This document shows positions 33,601-44,340 of a stretch of 64,000 bases of DNA, piece after piece (the first letter of the stretch is position 1; each line of letters begins with the position of its first letter). The position numbers and the translations under genes were made by a program. Under the pieces are notes generated by a model. The model saw nothing but the letters and a program-made list of their open reading frames with translations, ran no database searches and was not told the origin of the DNA. This stretch comes from Gnetum montanum (Eukaryota; Streptophyta; Gnetopsida; Gnetales; Gnetaceae): NCBI GenBank assembly GCA_015680685.1, contig MNCI01004656.1:1049240-1113239 (forward strand), read 5' to 3'.

Positions 33601-34847
33601 GGAAAATGATAAGATGTGTTATGTTGAGTTAGACACACTTAAAAATAAAAGCAAGCAAGCAATAATCAACATTTAGAATCATCAAGAAGCCATGTGTCAT
33701 CACCATGATTAGCATCTCAAACTATGAGAGATTAAAGAAGCTAATCTTATCTTATGAAATTTTCCTAATGCTGAGATATCCAAGTTCTATCTAAACTAAC
33801 AAGGTTCCTTCATTATTCACAAAAGTATAGGAAATAAAGCATATTATTTTGCATATTCATATGGAAATTAGTACCCAAATTCTATGAATAGATAATACCT
33901 CAAAAGGCACTACATTTAAACCAATATATATATATATAAAGATTTTAAAAAATTAGGTATCCTCTAACCTCCACCTATCACTTGTTTTTATTGCATTCCT
34001 TTTAATTCCCTCCCTATTTGGTTTTCATCATTTCTCTCTATTTTTTACTATCATTCTTTTACATTTCTCTCATGCAAACTTCCTCAATTTTTCCTCAATC
34101 TATGCTTGTTCCATTATATTAATATTTCTTTCATCAACACCTTATGATTATGGTTTTTATCAAAAATCTACCTCATGCAAAGAGTAATGAGTGTTCTATT
34201 ATTTCTAATCCATATGAGGATGTATTAAGCTTGAGTGGAATAGGGAGAAAATCAATTTATCAATTATTGATTATCAATAATCATTGGAGTATGAGATCTA
34301 GTTATGCCCCACTTCTATGACATAGCACTACATCTTAGTGTATAGGAAATGCCTCTTACTTCTTTCGTCATTTATTTCTTTCTTTCTTTTGCAACTCTAT
34401 ATCTTATCTCCTCTCTCTCATGCATCTCCATTCTTCTTCTAACTCCTTCTTCTATCTCATTTCCTTTTCTCTCATCAACATATCAATGAGGATTAAGTGG
34501 TTTTACTCTATTCCAATGAGGGACTATCAAGACCTTATGTGGAATACGATGTAAATATTAGCAATGTTATCTCTTCAATCATCTTATGTGTAGAATTTAG
34601 CCATGCACCCTTCTATTTCTATGACATAACATTGTCCTCATAATTGATGTGTTGGTGATATCTTAGCATTCTTCCCTTTTCTTACTTCTTTCCTCCTATT
34701 TTTCTTTTGTAGGTACATTAATTCATCCATCCATCTCTTCTTGATGAATCCTCCTTCAACATCTTAATAGAATCCATTAAGAGAGGGTAGTATTATACCC
34801 ACTTTTTGGTTTTTCAATCACCAATACTAAGTGTGGTGTTGACCAAC

Positions 34848-34923
34848 GATTGAGCAACTCAGATAACTCAATGAGCAACTCAGATAAATCAAAAAGATTG
34901 AGCAACTCAGATAACTCAATGAG
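34848..34923 (+). repeat. Short tandem repeat, 28-bp units
   Basis: A 28-bp segment (gattgagcaactcagataac plus tcaatgag) occurs at 34848-34875 and 34896-34923, with a partial third unit (tgagcaactcagata) between them at 34872-34886. All copies are identical over their shared length. Confidence 0.85.
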
Positions 34924-36999
34924 AAAACTAAGTCATATTTCTTAGAGCAAAGGGATATTGTAAGGAATTTAACATACTCTTTAATTATATCTTTTGCAAT
35001 ATAATAAATATTTTTAAGATGCTTCAAGCTGAGTTCTAACTCTAATTCAAAGGAAGAGCTTGAATTAATTATACCAGATGAAGTATTAGGTAAATAAATC
35101 TGTTATATAACTCTAAAATAAATACAATCTAAATAATGTATAAAATTATTAGTAGATTTATTTCTTTTATTGATTATTTATTTTATTTTAATGTTTATTA
35201 TGTCTTATTTTTCTAATAAAGCATGTTAGCTAAGTCTACAAGTCAACTTAGCTCGGGAACAAAGCTGAACCAACGATAAATCATGAGAATGATGATTTAC
35301 CACCTTTTAATAAATCATTGGTTTTGACATTGTTTCATTGAAGTTTAAGCATCAAAATTATCCAAAAAAAAAAAACATCATAAGATAGATTTTGAGCCTC
35401 TAGAGGCCTCCATAGATCATTCTAGCTCATAACCCAACATATGATCATTACTTTTGATGACTTAGAAAACGTTTGAAAATGAAAATTATTAGAGGTGATG
35501 TTAACATTGATGTTGATCCAATGTTAGCATCACCATTGGACCACCATGCCTATGTCACCTATGAAAAAATTTCTTCTTGACCTTTGTTTCAAGATCTTGA
35601 ATGACTTATTTATAATAGTCCTAACATAATAGATATTAATTTTTGATATTTTGATGAGTTCACCATGGGACTAGGAAAGACAAATTTTTGTGTGTGAAGG
35701 TGAGAATAACACTCATTCTAGCATTAGTATTAGCATTAGTGTTAACACCTACATCATCATCTTTTCCATTAGCCCAACACTTCTCACTTGCAAAAGCCAA
35801 TGTTTCAACTTTATTCTTGGCTTCTTAAACTCTCCAATGACTAGTCAACATTATTCCCAAGGAAACAAGCATCAATTTTAATAGGCTTGGAGGTAATATT
35901 GAGGGTTAGAGCTAAAAATTTTTCAAAATATAGTAGGTGACATTAAGGCTAGCATTATTGTCATCCTACCTATATTAGCATTATGCTAAGTCATCAAGTT
36001 TAACAATCAACAACATTCCCCAAGTCCACAAGCTTGTCAACATTCCCACAACATAATTCAACATAAGTTTAGATATTAGAAAGAATATTAAAAGCATGGA
36101 TTTTTCATTTAGAAAATACTAAAAAATTATTTTAACTCCATGATCACATGAACATTGACACTAGCATTTGTGTCATTATCAACTCCTATATAACCTACAT
36201 TGCCTAGTTCTTGAAGTCATAGTTTCCAAAATTGAACTTTAGGTTAACTCTAATTAGCTTCAAAGTCAAATTTGGAAACCCTAAGCCTATAAATATGGAA
36301 TCAGAACCCAAATTGAAGGAGCCAATTTCATGAGATCTAGATTAGTATTTTGGATTTTGAGAGACTAAGAGCATGAGTATTTGCCTTCCTAGCATCTCCC
36401 ACATGTACTACAACCATCACAACTCTACTCAATAGTTTGTGAGCTCAATACAACGTCAACATCAGTTTGATAATTTTTGCATCACTATACCAAAGTTAAA
36501 AATATTCAACATAAGCAGCATTGTCCTAAATTTAGAATTTTTTTAGCTCCAACATCACTTGTAGGACACTTAGTTGAAACGACTCCATTTTGGCTTCAAT
36601 TTGATTTTAGACTATGCTTGAAGCTTTCCTATTCACATATTCATCATCTAAATGTTTGATTCCACTAATAAAACCTCCATTTTTCTTATAAGTTAAGCTT
36701 TTATTATCATTGTTATCTTCCTTATATTTATCATTGATACTTGTAGCTTTAGTCCTTCATAGGAGGAAAACAGTTTCTATTCATCTAATCAAGCATGTTA
36801 TTATTCAAGAAGAAATGGAAATTCTCCATTTTTATCATTTTAGTGATTTTTTATTAACTCTTCCATACTTAGATCTTAGTGCACATGGCTAGATAATCCA
36901 TTTCCATACTTAGTTTTTATTTTCAATGACTAGGCTAGTTGAGTTTATTACTTAGACTCATCATTTTTACTACCATTTTTAGTTCATTGGTGGTAGGCT
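34924..36999. other. AT-rich spacer without recognisable gene
   Basis: No domain recognised. Short phrases such as 'attagcatt' and 'gttaacattgatgtt' recur between 35500 and 36200, in an irregular way. Open stretches near 35690 and 36480-36890 look like chance. Confidence 0.45.
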
Positions 37000-37189
37000 A
37001 AGTTTACATTTGATTAGAAATTTGTATCTCATCATGTCATAATCATTGACTTATCGAAGATTATATCAAATCAAATATCATTTTCAGCTACAAGTTAGGT
37101 ATTTTATCCTTAATTCATGAAGGCATTTCTTTGAGGTTAGGAAAGAAAAATTTTGTATGGATACGGATTATAATTATTTTTCCATTAAG

Positions 37190-37930
37190 ACAACTTTATT
37201 TTACTATAGCCCTTAACTATACAAGCTTTATCATTTCCAAGAAAAATAAGAGTAGACATAGCTTCATGATACTTAGAAAGCCATCCTTTTGTATGTGTAA
37301 AATTATATGAAGTGCCTGAATTGATATCCTAGTCATTACAATTAGAGCTACCTCCACTTGTAACTACATACAAGTATAGAAATTCTTCATCAACATGTTT
37401 CTTGGAAGAACCAGATCTAACATCTTTCTCCCTTTTCTTTAGAAATTAAAAATCCTTCTTCAAGTGGCTATGCTTCTCATCATTCTAACACTTTGGTGTT
37501 CTCTTGGGAGGATCATTTGCAACTTTCTTTAATTTAGAATAATTCTTCTTACTAGAGGGNNNNNNNNNNNNNNNNNNNNNNNNNNNNNNNNCTTTTAAGT
37601 ACAATTTATTTGAATAAGAACTAGATTGATATATCTTACTCATACCATTCAATAATTCCTTTGCAATCTTTTCATCTTATAAATTTATAAGCACAAGTTT
37701 AGAAATACCTTTACGAATTATTTTCAAAGTTAGATGATCTAATTTATTCTAGTCTTTAACTTTCATGTCTTCTAGTTTAATTCTAGTGATCCATACATAT
37801 TGTTTCTTTTCAACTAGCAAACCTTCCATTTTGAGCTTCCAAAGAGTATAGTTGTTGCTATTAAACTTTTCTAGATCTTTAACATACTTGGCACCACTTT
37901 TCATCTTGAAACACTTCTACCCAAAAAATT
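37190..37930 (-). pseudogene. Copia gag and protease fragment
   Basis: The gag segment reads LEKFNSNNYTLWKLKMEGLL, matching the 'F.G.NY..WK..ME..L' entry of copia gag (DUF4219/UBN2 type), and ends before the gap with LLNGMSKIYQSSSYSNKLYL. After the gap the zinc knuckle appears as KC*NDEKHSHLKKDF (first Cys partly lost). Next comes a protease active-site region reading INSGTSYNFTHTKGWLSKY, in which the catalytic D-S-G is N-S-G, and IFLGNDKACIVKGYSKIKL. Several stops. The assembly gap of 32 N at 37560-37591 falls between gag and knuckle. Confidence 0.72.
37560..37591. other. Assembly gap (32 N)
   Basis: Run of N inside the minus-strand copia gag. The true size is unknown. Confidence 0.99.
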
Positions 37931-37962
37931 ACAAGCCTTGAAATAAACTCAACTAGAGAAAC

Positions 37963-37978
37963 CCAAGCTTTAATACCA
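37963..37978 (-). promoter_or_regulatory. Primer-binding site, initiator tRNA-Met type
   Basis: Minus-strand TGGTATTAAAGCTTGG lies two bases after the LTR end at 37981. It fits the TGGTATCAGAGC site that is complementary to initiator tRNA-Met, with two differences in the first twelve bases. Its orientation confirms that 37981-38450 is the 5' LTR of a minus-strand element. Confidence 0.65.
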
Positions 37979-37980
37979 TA

Positions 37981-38450
37981 TGTTAATTTTTATTACATCA
38001 TTAAAGCAAGAAAAATATAAAAGCAAAAACAAAAAACAAATTGCAATAGTTGAAATTAGCAAAAAATTGAAAAAATTATCTTCAAGGAAAACCACATAAT
38101 TATCTTTAAAAATTCTAGTAATTGCTTCAACTCTTAGCATCCGAGTCTTCTTAGTTCATGACTTACAACTAGCTTGAATCAAACTCACATAAGAGGAGGA
38201 GATTATAAATTGAATTTTCTTCATACACCCTTTGACTAGTGATGCCTAAGACAATCTACCAATCTACTTATATAGAGGGCATAATACGATACTTACATAA
38301 AAACTAAACTATGAAGTTACAACTCATAATATGGATACAAGCAGTGTGAAGACTAAGATATAGTCCATCCTAAGTTTGCCCTTCTTTTCTTATTAACTTA
38401 GGACTCTAGGGTAATGCCTTTCGGTACTTTTTAAAAATGGCACCTTAACA
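37981..38450 (-). repeat. 5' LTR of copia element (470 bp)
   Basis: The plus strand begins TGTTAA and ends TTAACA, perfect 6-bp inverted ends with TG..CA termini. It sits next to the primer site. No second copy was found in the window. Confidence 0.7.
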
Positions 38451-38454
38451 AATA

Positions 38455-38520
38455 AGATATTAGCTAATTAATTAAAGTATATGCCTTGTGATTTGCAAAT
38501 CATAGATTGAATTCCAACTA
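38455..38520 (+). repeat. tRNA-like (SINE-type) remnant
   Basis: TTAGCTAATTAATTAAAG (A-box and D-loop like), then TATGCCTTGTGATTTGCA (anticodon-arm like), then GATTGAATTCCAACT (B-box like) follow each other at tRNA spacing. Several paired positions are mutated, so I read it as a tRNA-derived SINE or pseudogene, starting almost at the copia LTR border. Confidence 0.5.
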
Positions 38521-38692
38521 ATATGTCTATGAAAAAATATGATAAAATTCATATTAAATTTATGTCCTACGGATATCCATAATTACCTGCTTGTTTGTAA
38601 TTCCTACATCCCGTAGCCAATGCACCCAAATGAAGTAGTAGTGCACGGGGGTGAAGAAAAGAAATTTGGGCATCCGCACAAGTTTAAATGCA

Positions 38693-38743
38693 TGCATAAT
38701 CCCAAAAGGATGTTGGAACCTGCATAATCCCAAAAGATTTTGG
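38693..38743 (+). repeat. Near-perfect 23-24 bp direct repeat
   Basis: tgcataatcccaaaag is followed by gatgttgg at 38693-38716 and by attttgg at 38721-38743, with 4 bases between. It marks the left edge of the CpG-retaining region. Confidence 0.8.
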
Positions 38744-40473
38744 ACGGCTCCACGGGTTGGAGAATGAAATTTGGGCACCTCTATTCACAGTTGTTTGCGT
38801 TTATTCGCAGATTTTCTTATTTATTACAGCATTCGGCAAGTACGCTTATCGAGGAATATATACGTTGGAGAGCGTGCACGAGGCGCCATGCAAAAATGCA
38901 GCGGAACGTCCAAGAACGTGCTTTCTCTTTTTCTATGCATCAAAACAATCCGATTCGTCAAAGCCAGGAATCGAGGATTCGTGATTCTAAACATGTTTGG
39001 GAACCTGTACCTGGAGAAAAAGTGGGGACAGGTTTGGGGACGTGATAGAGAAAATTTAAATATGTTAGTTTTTTAAAAAAATTAAATCTCATATATCATA
39101 AAAATACATTGTAAAATATAGAACAACTACAATGTAAATCCAAAATATTGTTAATGCTTAAAAATTGTACAAAGATTGCAATATCACTATTAAATTGAAG
39201 CAAGAAAATTTGCAAAGGTATGGAGGGCATTGAATCCATTTCCTTACTTAGGAGCCATAATCGGGCCAAACATATAATTTCTGCAACAACCAAAATGACA
39301 GCAATAAAATGAAATCCTTTTGTTACTCAATCCAATATTTCCAAAAATGAAATTAAGCCTCAAGCCTCAATCAAATTTATAACAAATCAAGTCTGCTAGT
39401 ACTTTTGTTCAATGACTACCTATGAGTAGCACCCTAGGACTACCTGTGAGTAGCACCATAGGACCACGTTAAAGATGACTGCATTATAAGAATACACAAC
39501 TTAACTAAACTAGGCACAGCCCAGTAACTCATCTCACCTACAATGATAGAAATCTTTGGAAGGCTGGAAAATCAGCACTAGTCATGATGAAGGGGAAAGT
39601 AAAAACAAAGCATCATCAGCTTGCATATGGACTATGGCGATTGTCCATCTGATGGGATTCGTTGCTTTATAAGCAAAGAAATTTTTTAAAAAGTTGAACA
39701 AGCATGTTCATGACTCCTGACCATGAGGATGACCCTGTTTTGTTTTTTCTTTTTTCAGTAGAGATACGAGAAAAAGAGCAAAAACCAGCAATGAACAATA
39801 AACACGCGTTGAATGTGTGAGTCATGGCGGAATCTTTGACGCTCCCAAAGCCAGGCGAATCCATGCAAATGCAATGTTTTCCTCGCATGGCCCGTCCAAA
39901 ACATTCCGACCCATACTTGCCCCTTCCGCCTTCGCTTACCATAGTAGCCATTTCGTGATTTCCGTGTGTTTGTTCATTGATTGCATGCTTGCCACTTAAC
40001 AATGAAATGAAATTTTTAGTTGCTTGCCACTTAACAATGAAATGAAATTTTTAGTATGATTCAGAACAGGAGAAGATATGTAAGATTTTAATGTAAATGT
40101 AGATATGGCAAGAACTAAAAAAGGCAAGAACAATACCAGGCGAAGCAAGGCTACCATTATGTACAAATCCAGACCATTTCAATGTACATGTACAAATCCA
40201 GACAAAATTTCATTGGAAATTATGAAATACGTACCCACTGCGAATTTAATGCGCTTCAGTATGTGCTCCGACTCCTACGCGAACAGTTCGTGAAAATTTA
40301 TCCTGAATCACGAATCTCCAGCGCATAGCTTTTTTTCGATGCGATGCGAGGCAGCCATGTACAGCTAAATTTTAACTTGCAATCGTTTACAACTTCCGCG
40401 TCTCAACGGTAGAGCAAGTTTCTTTGTTTAACCTCTGCAAAATCTCTTTTGTATTATCCCTCTCCTCTGATCA
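38744..40473 (+). promoter_or_regulatory. CpG-retaining upstream region of the host gene
   Basis: No repeat family is recognised here and CpG dinucleotides are common (for example near 38790-38960, 39830-39940 and 40250-40330), unlike the CpG-poor elements around it. Overlapping open stretches in all three plus frames at 38740-39076 may reflect composition only. I infer low-copy, unmethylated DNA upstream of the gene at 40749. A transcribed leader ending at the splice donor 40474 is likely, but its start and a TATA box cannot be placed with confidence. Confidence 0.4.
39986..40055 (+). repeat. Perfect tandem duplication, 2 x 35 bp
   Basis: The 35-bp unit starting tgcttgccacttaacaatga at 39986-40020 is repeated without change at 40021-40055. 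Confidence 0.95.
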
Positions 40474-40659
40474 GTGAGTAATGAATAGTTTCGTGCGAAC
40501 TGTTTGTTGTTTCTGTTCTGTTGCATCAACGAATACTTTCATACACAGTATGTCAGCATATTGTTTCTTTGTTTTCATGTAACTTTTTCATATAGATTTT
40601 TCTGATTTATTCTTCTCCTGTAATTTTTTACAATAGATAGAGTTCTTGTTCTTTGACAG
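40474..40659 (+). other. Probable 5'-UTR intron (186 nt)
   Basis: The donor reads TCA|GTGAGTAA at 40474 and the acceptor TTCTTTGACAG|G ends at 40659 after a T-rich stretch. Both match plant consensus well. Removing it places a leader exon directly before the exon that carries the proposed start at 40749, with no ATG between the acceptor and that start. This is inference without transcript data. Confidence 0.5.
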
Positions 40660-40748
40660 GATTTTCTCAGAAGTGGATTTTTTTTTTCAAAGAATTTGAG
40701 GATAAAAGTACCCATCCAATTTTTTGAAGCAGAACACCACTAAGCACT

Positions 40749-41639
40749 ATGAAAACCTGGAAGGTCAGTTTGATCCTTTGCATCTTCTCAGATTTGGTTA
40801 ATACGAAGATGGGTAGTTAGCGTCTTTGGATCTTAATCCATGACTGTTTTGCCTTGAAGGGAAAAGACTTGAAAATGGCAGCTGCAGGGGAACCAGAAGA
40901 AAAAAACAAGCAAAGTTGCGTTGGTGATAAGAGAAATGAGAAGAGAAAGATAAAAGAGACGACAAGTCGGAAATCTTCCAAAAGGGTTTCAAAGTCGACA
41001 AAGCAGGAAACCAGCCAGCCTTTGCAGACAAAACCCAAGTCTGCAAATAGTCCTGAGAATAAGCGTATTACCAATTTCTCTGCCCAAAATCTCCATCTTC
41101 GTTACCCACAAAATACATTCAAGCCAAAGCTTCCTCCTTGCATGCAGCAACAACAGCAATTCCGTTGCAATGAAACTGTCACACCCAACTCCCCTTCCAG
41201 GCTAGCGCTTGCTGTTGCAGGCTCAGATATCATGCTTATGTCTGCCAAAGAATTTGAAAGACTCCCAGCAAGGTTTGGCGCTCATCTTTATAATGGAAAA
41301 CTGCCTGAAGCAGATAAGGAACCATGTCAACTAATGAGTGTTGAGGGATATTTGGGAAAACAGGATCCAATGATGCCCATGCTTACAAGCCGAGCAAACA
41401 GCAATGGGTTTACAGCTCTTCTGCAGGACGCCATTCTTCAGGGCAATGCTGGGTTTGGGTTTCCTTCCTCTACTGATTCTGCTGATGCTGTGCTTGCAGG
41501 AAGGTTTAATAACTGGAGTAATGTCAGCTCCTCAACGTCATCATCATCCAAGTATACTGTCCATGATGCCACTGGAAATCATGCCCCGCTTGTCCAAAGC
41601 ACTGCTATCCTGAAGAATCCTTCCCCTAAGTTTCCATGA
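40749..41639 (+). CDS. Putative host gene: basic, Ser-rich 264-aa protein, unknown function
   Basis: The main exon is open from 40860 to the stop at 41637-41639. My preferred model joins 40749-40763 (ATG AAA ACC TGG AAG) to 40860-41639 across a 96-nt intron. Its donor is AAG|GTCAGT at 40764 and its acceptor TTTGCCTTGAAG|G ends at 40859; the join stays in frame and the ATG has A at -3. An unspliced alternative starts at the ATG at 40875 (254 aa). Residues 1-70 are Lys/Arg/Glu/Ser-rich with nuclear-localisation-like KRKIKE and SSKR runs. A QQQQQ tract follows, then a better-ordered middle (SPSRLALAVAGSDIMLMSA, then LPARFGAHLYNGKLPEA) and a Ser-rich tail. I recognise no named domain. A polyadenylation-like AATAAA lies at 41866-41871. 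Its long intact frame, splice signals and CpG retention mark it as a real gene. Confidence 0.68.
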
Positions 41640-41865
41640 TCTCATCGCTGCAGTGTCCCGTGTCCAACAGTCTATAATTGAACTTTTTTCTTGCTATTGA
41701 GATCTGGACAGTGAAGCAAATATTGAAGAATGCCAATTATGCTTCGATTCTAGTTTTATGATTGGCTTTCTTAAGCTGTGGGAGATGCCTGCATTCATGC
41801 TAAAGACTAGTCTAGTTTAGCAGTATCTACTCTGCAAGGCATATATATATTTGCGATATGTTACC

Positions 41866-41871
41866 AATAAA
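41866..41871 (+). terminator. Polyadenylation signal-like AATAAA
   Basis: AATAAA about 230 bases after the stop codon of the 40749-41639 gene, followed by A-rich sequence. This is a normal distance for a plant 3' UTR. Confidence 0.5.
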
Positions 41872-42419
41872 ATAAAAACTTTAGATTTTGAACCGTTTGG
41901 ATGATTTAGTCTGCATTCTCCAAGTATTGGGTTTTCGTGGTATTAATACTGGTTGGTTCCGTTAGATTTTCTGCTTAACTTCATTTACCTTTTTTAAACT
42001 TCTGTTTCCTAGATAATTCAAACGATGTCCTTCATTGTTATTCAAGATGGTGCTTGAAGCAACATTCTGTTTTCCAGTATTAAACTTTATAACCAGAGGT
42101 ATGACTTAATTCGTTTCTTATTTTTTATTTTAAAAAATGAGAATTGGCATAGAATTTGAGTCAATGCCACTATATTTGTTGTGGGACTATTATGATTGTC
42201 TTAAGTTTTACTCAAAGTGAAACCGAAATTGAAATTTCTTCTGGGTGTTTAGTGAAATCAATTTAAACAAAATACATTACTATATCCTGCCTGCAAGTAT
42301 TTTGTAATTGAGTCAAAGTGTAATTTAATAATTGGGTATTTTGAACCATCTTTAAATTGCAAGCATGCATGGTTGGTATGCATATACCATCTTTAATAGT
42401 CCTATTTTTCCCTTGACCT

Positions 42420-42720
42420 CCGACGTAAAAACAGATATCACGCCTTCTCCTGCCTGTTGTGCCCTGTTCTGCGGCTGCACTCCGCTTGGTTGCTGCTCTC
42501 CGCCCACTGTGCTCTGCCGCTGCGCTCTCTGCTAATCAGCCGTGCGCTTTCTGTTGCTCCACCAGTGTCACTGCCGTAGTGCCATGGCCTTTGCCAGTGT
42601 GCTCTCTGCGTCGCTCCATCTACTATGTTAACCTATACCGTTTGCTGTTGTTTTTTTCTGTAGAAATGGCGTTAGCTCCCTTGTTTGGGTTGAGGGTTTT
42701 GCTGTAATTTCAGTGTAAGT
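42420..42720 (+). other. GC-rich, CpG-containing segment
   Basis: A 300-base island rich in ctgc/cgct words (for example near 42450-42610), unlike the AT-rich flanks. One open stretch (42459-42707) is Cys/Ala/Leu-rich because of the word repetition and I do not call it a gene. It may be the leader of an uncharacterised element. Confidence 0.4.
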
Positions 42721-43330
42721 AAATGCAACTCACAATTTTGTTTTTGTTTTGTTCGCATTGCATGGCTACATGTTCTGCACATTTTGATTTTTGAATTTTT
42801 ACAATGCAGGGCTACGCAAGTTGCACTGAAACTACGAATTATGCAATTCTTTGCAATTCGCATGGTTCTTTTTTTTTTCTCCTTTTGTTAATGCTGGTTT
42901 GTGATCACACTTCGAAACATAGTTTCGTTGCACTATGATTTTATGCCACTGTTTTTGTGACCTACGCCTTGCATTGTAGTGTTAGAGTATTTTAATTTGT
43001 AAATTGCGACCACACTGTCACTTGCAGTTTTGTGGCACTGTCTGTTTGTTGATGTCTTTTGTATCCAATTGGGAGAGACTTGTGCCTCGCTGTTTATTGA
43101 ATTTTAATATATTTGAAAAATGCAGACACATTGCAATTCGTTGTTGGTTGACACTATTTTTTATTCTGTTTCGATTTACGATTGCATGAGAACTACGCCT
43201 TGCAGTCTTATAGGAGTACAATTCTAGGTGAATTGATAGTCGTGTAACACTGTTTCAAATGTATGCTAATGTTAATTTTAGTGCATCGGGCCTACAGTTG
43301 GCAAATTATTTTCAAAGTTATATCCAATCA
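42721..43330 (+). repeat. Degenerate 'TGCAACTCGCA' word-repeat tract
   Basis: Phrases such as tgcaactcaca, gttcgcattgcatggctaca, tacgcaagttgcactgaa, tgcaattcgcatgg, ttgcgaccacactgtcact and tgcagttttgtggcact recur every 40-100 bases. Similar words occur at 48390-48960 and 60930-61140. No coding signal. Confidence 0.4.
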
Positions 43331-43339
43331 TGAGTGTTA

Positions 43340-44340
43340 TAAGGGCCAAAGGCACCAGCAAAAGAGATCTTTTGTGTGAGTAATTTTATTTTGATATTTA
43401 GTTATTTCAAAATTATATTTATACATTTGTTCAACAATTTTATTTGTGTTATGTTATTCTAAATATTATTGAATCTCTGAAATTGGAGCTATTGCCTTAG
43501 TTTGTGAATGTAATGTTCAAACTATTTTGGAGTTGCTCAAAATGTTTGTCCTTTTTAAGAAGTTAAAGAGAATTGGAATATATGATTGGATGACAATGAA
43601 AAGTTGCTATGATAAAAATGTTGTTTACAATTTTTATGAGTAGTTGATTGATGGTGTCTCGAATGGGGTAAATACTTTGCAAACCACTGTACAAGGTCAG
43701 AATTTTATCTTCAACACAAATGATATTGCAGATATTATACAAGTTCCATGTAGTAATGAGCCAGTTATCAAGAAATGAAGGTGGAAGAAAAGTGAAAATC
43801 ACTTGATTCAGCATGGCCAAAATTTTAATAAGAGAGATAGCAATCCAAATTACTATCTGGAGTTGTTGTTGCTCTCAAAATTTATGTAGCGGGCTTTATT
43901 TTAGTAAAAGCAATAAAAGCTAAAATCTCTAACAATGCAATTTTACTGATGTGGGCATTGGATAACAATGAAGGTTTTCCTGTTGTTGTTGCTCTCAAAA
44001 TTTATGTAGCGGGCTTTATTTTAGTAAAAGCAATAAAAGCTAAAATCTCTAACAATGCAATTTTACTGATGTGGGCATTGGATAACAATGAAGGTTTTCC
44101 TTTTAATATCTTAGTGACTATACTATCTGAGATTAGGAGGCATGGAAGGACATGGAAACTTCATGATGTTAGAGAGTCTTTGGGGTTTCCAGTTATTGTG
44201 ACCAAATTACTATAGAAACACAACATATAGTTTATCCCTTTCCAACTTTAGGATATAGTGAAGTTGGAGCCTGATAGCATTTTCAAGAATGCATCCTTAT
44301 TTGAGAGGCCTAAAACCTTAATTGATGTGAAAGAAGATGA
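43340..44340 (+). pseudogene. Degenerate retroelement-type ORF
   Basis: The only open stretch, 43949-44215, reads AIKAKISNNAILLMWALDNNEGF, noted here by its cores NNAILLMWALDNNEGF and ILVTILSEIRRHG, then ESLGFPVIVTKLL. The pattern of a helix ending in 'NI..TI+.EI' and then 'L.FP..+T.L' resembles the 'putative plant transposon protein' type domain also seen at 55122-55628 and 45377-45688. Upstream reading from 43340 is broken by stops. A 120-bp perfect tandem duplication lies inside. The identity is tentative. Confidence 0.38.
43862..44101 (+). repeat. Perfect tandem duplication, 2 x 120 bp
   Basis: Bases 43862-43981 are repeated exactly at 43982-44101. The unit is 120 bp, a multiple of three, so it keeps the reading frame of the degenerate ORF around it. 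No mismatch in 120 positions. Confidence 0.97.

Larger units (their letters stand above)
30400..33880 (+). mobile_element. Degenerate Tat/Ogre-like gypsy pol
   Basis: A plus-strand gypsy pol with RT (30640-31500), RNase H (31640-32030), a second RNase-H-like segment (about 32170-32540) and integrase (33081-33600). Two RNase H-like regions in series is a feature of the Tat/Ogre branch, where an extra 'archaeal-type' RNase H lies before integrase; I infer that branch. Stops and frameshifts are everywhere. The left border meets the minus-strand integrase fragment near 30060-30400. No LTR was confirmed, although a purine-rich 'aagagagggtag' followed by 'tattataccc' at about 34779-34801 could mark the 3' LTR start. 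Confidence 0.72.
37000..38450 (-). mobile_element. Copia element 5' part with 5' LTR (minus strand)
   Basis: Read from high to low: LTR 38450-37981, primer site, gag (about 37930-37600), assembly gap (37560-37591), zinc knuckle and protease (about 37520-37190), then a trailing reading lost near 37000. This is the copia order. It is a second copia element, distinct from the one at 2234-3900. The rest of pol and the 3' LTR are not seen at lower coordinates, so the element is truncated or too decayed to read. Confidence 0.75.

Noticed and set aside
38740-39076. Three overlapping 75-101 codon ORFs in the CpG-rich region
   Set aside because: All three plus frames are open together, which indicates composition and chance; no domain or splice context was found. 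Kept only as a possible upstream region.
39667-40002. Minus-strand 111-codon and plus-strand 60-codon ORFs
   Set aside because: No recognisable motif, overlapping on opposite strands, and one ends in the tandem duplication.
42459-42707. 82-codon Cys/Ala-rich ORF
   Set aside because: It results from repeated ctgc/cgct words; no codon structure is evident.
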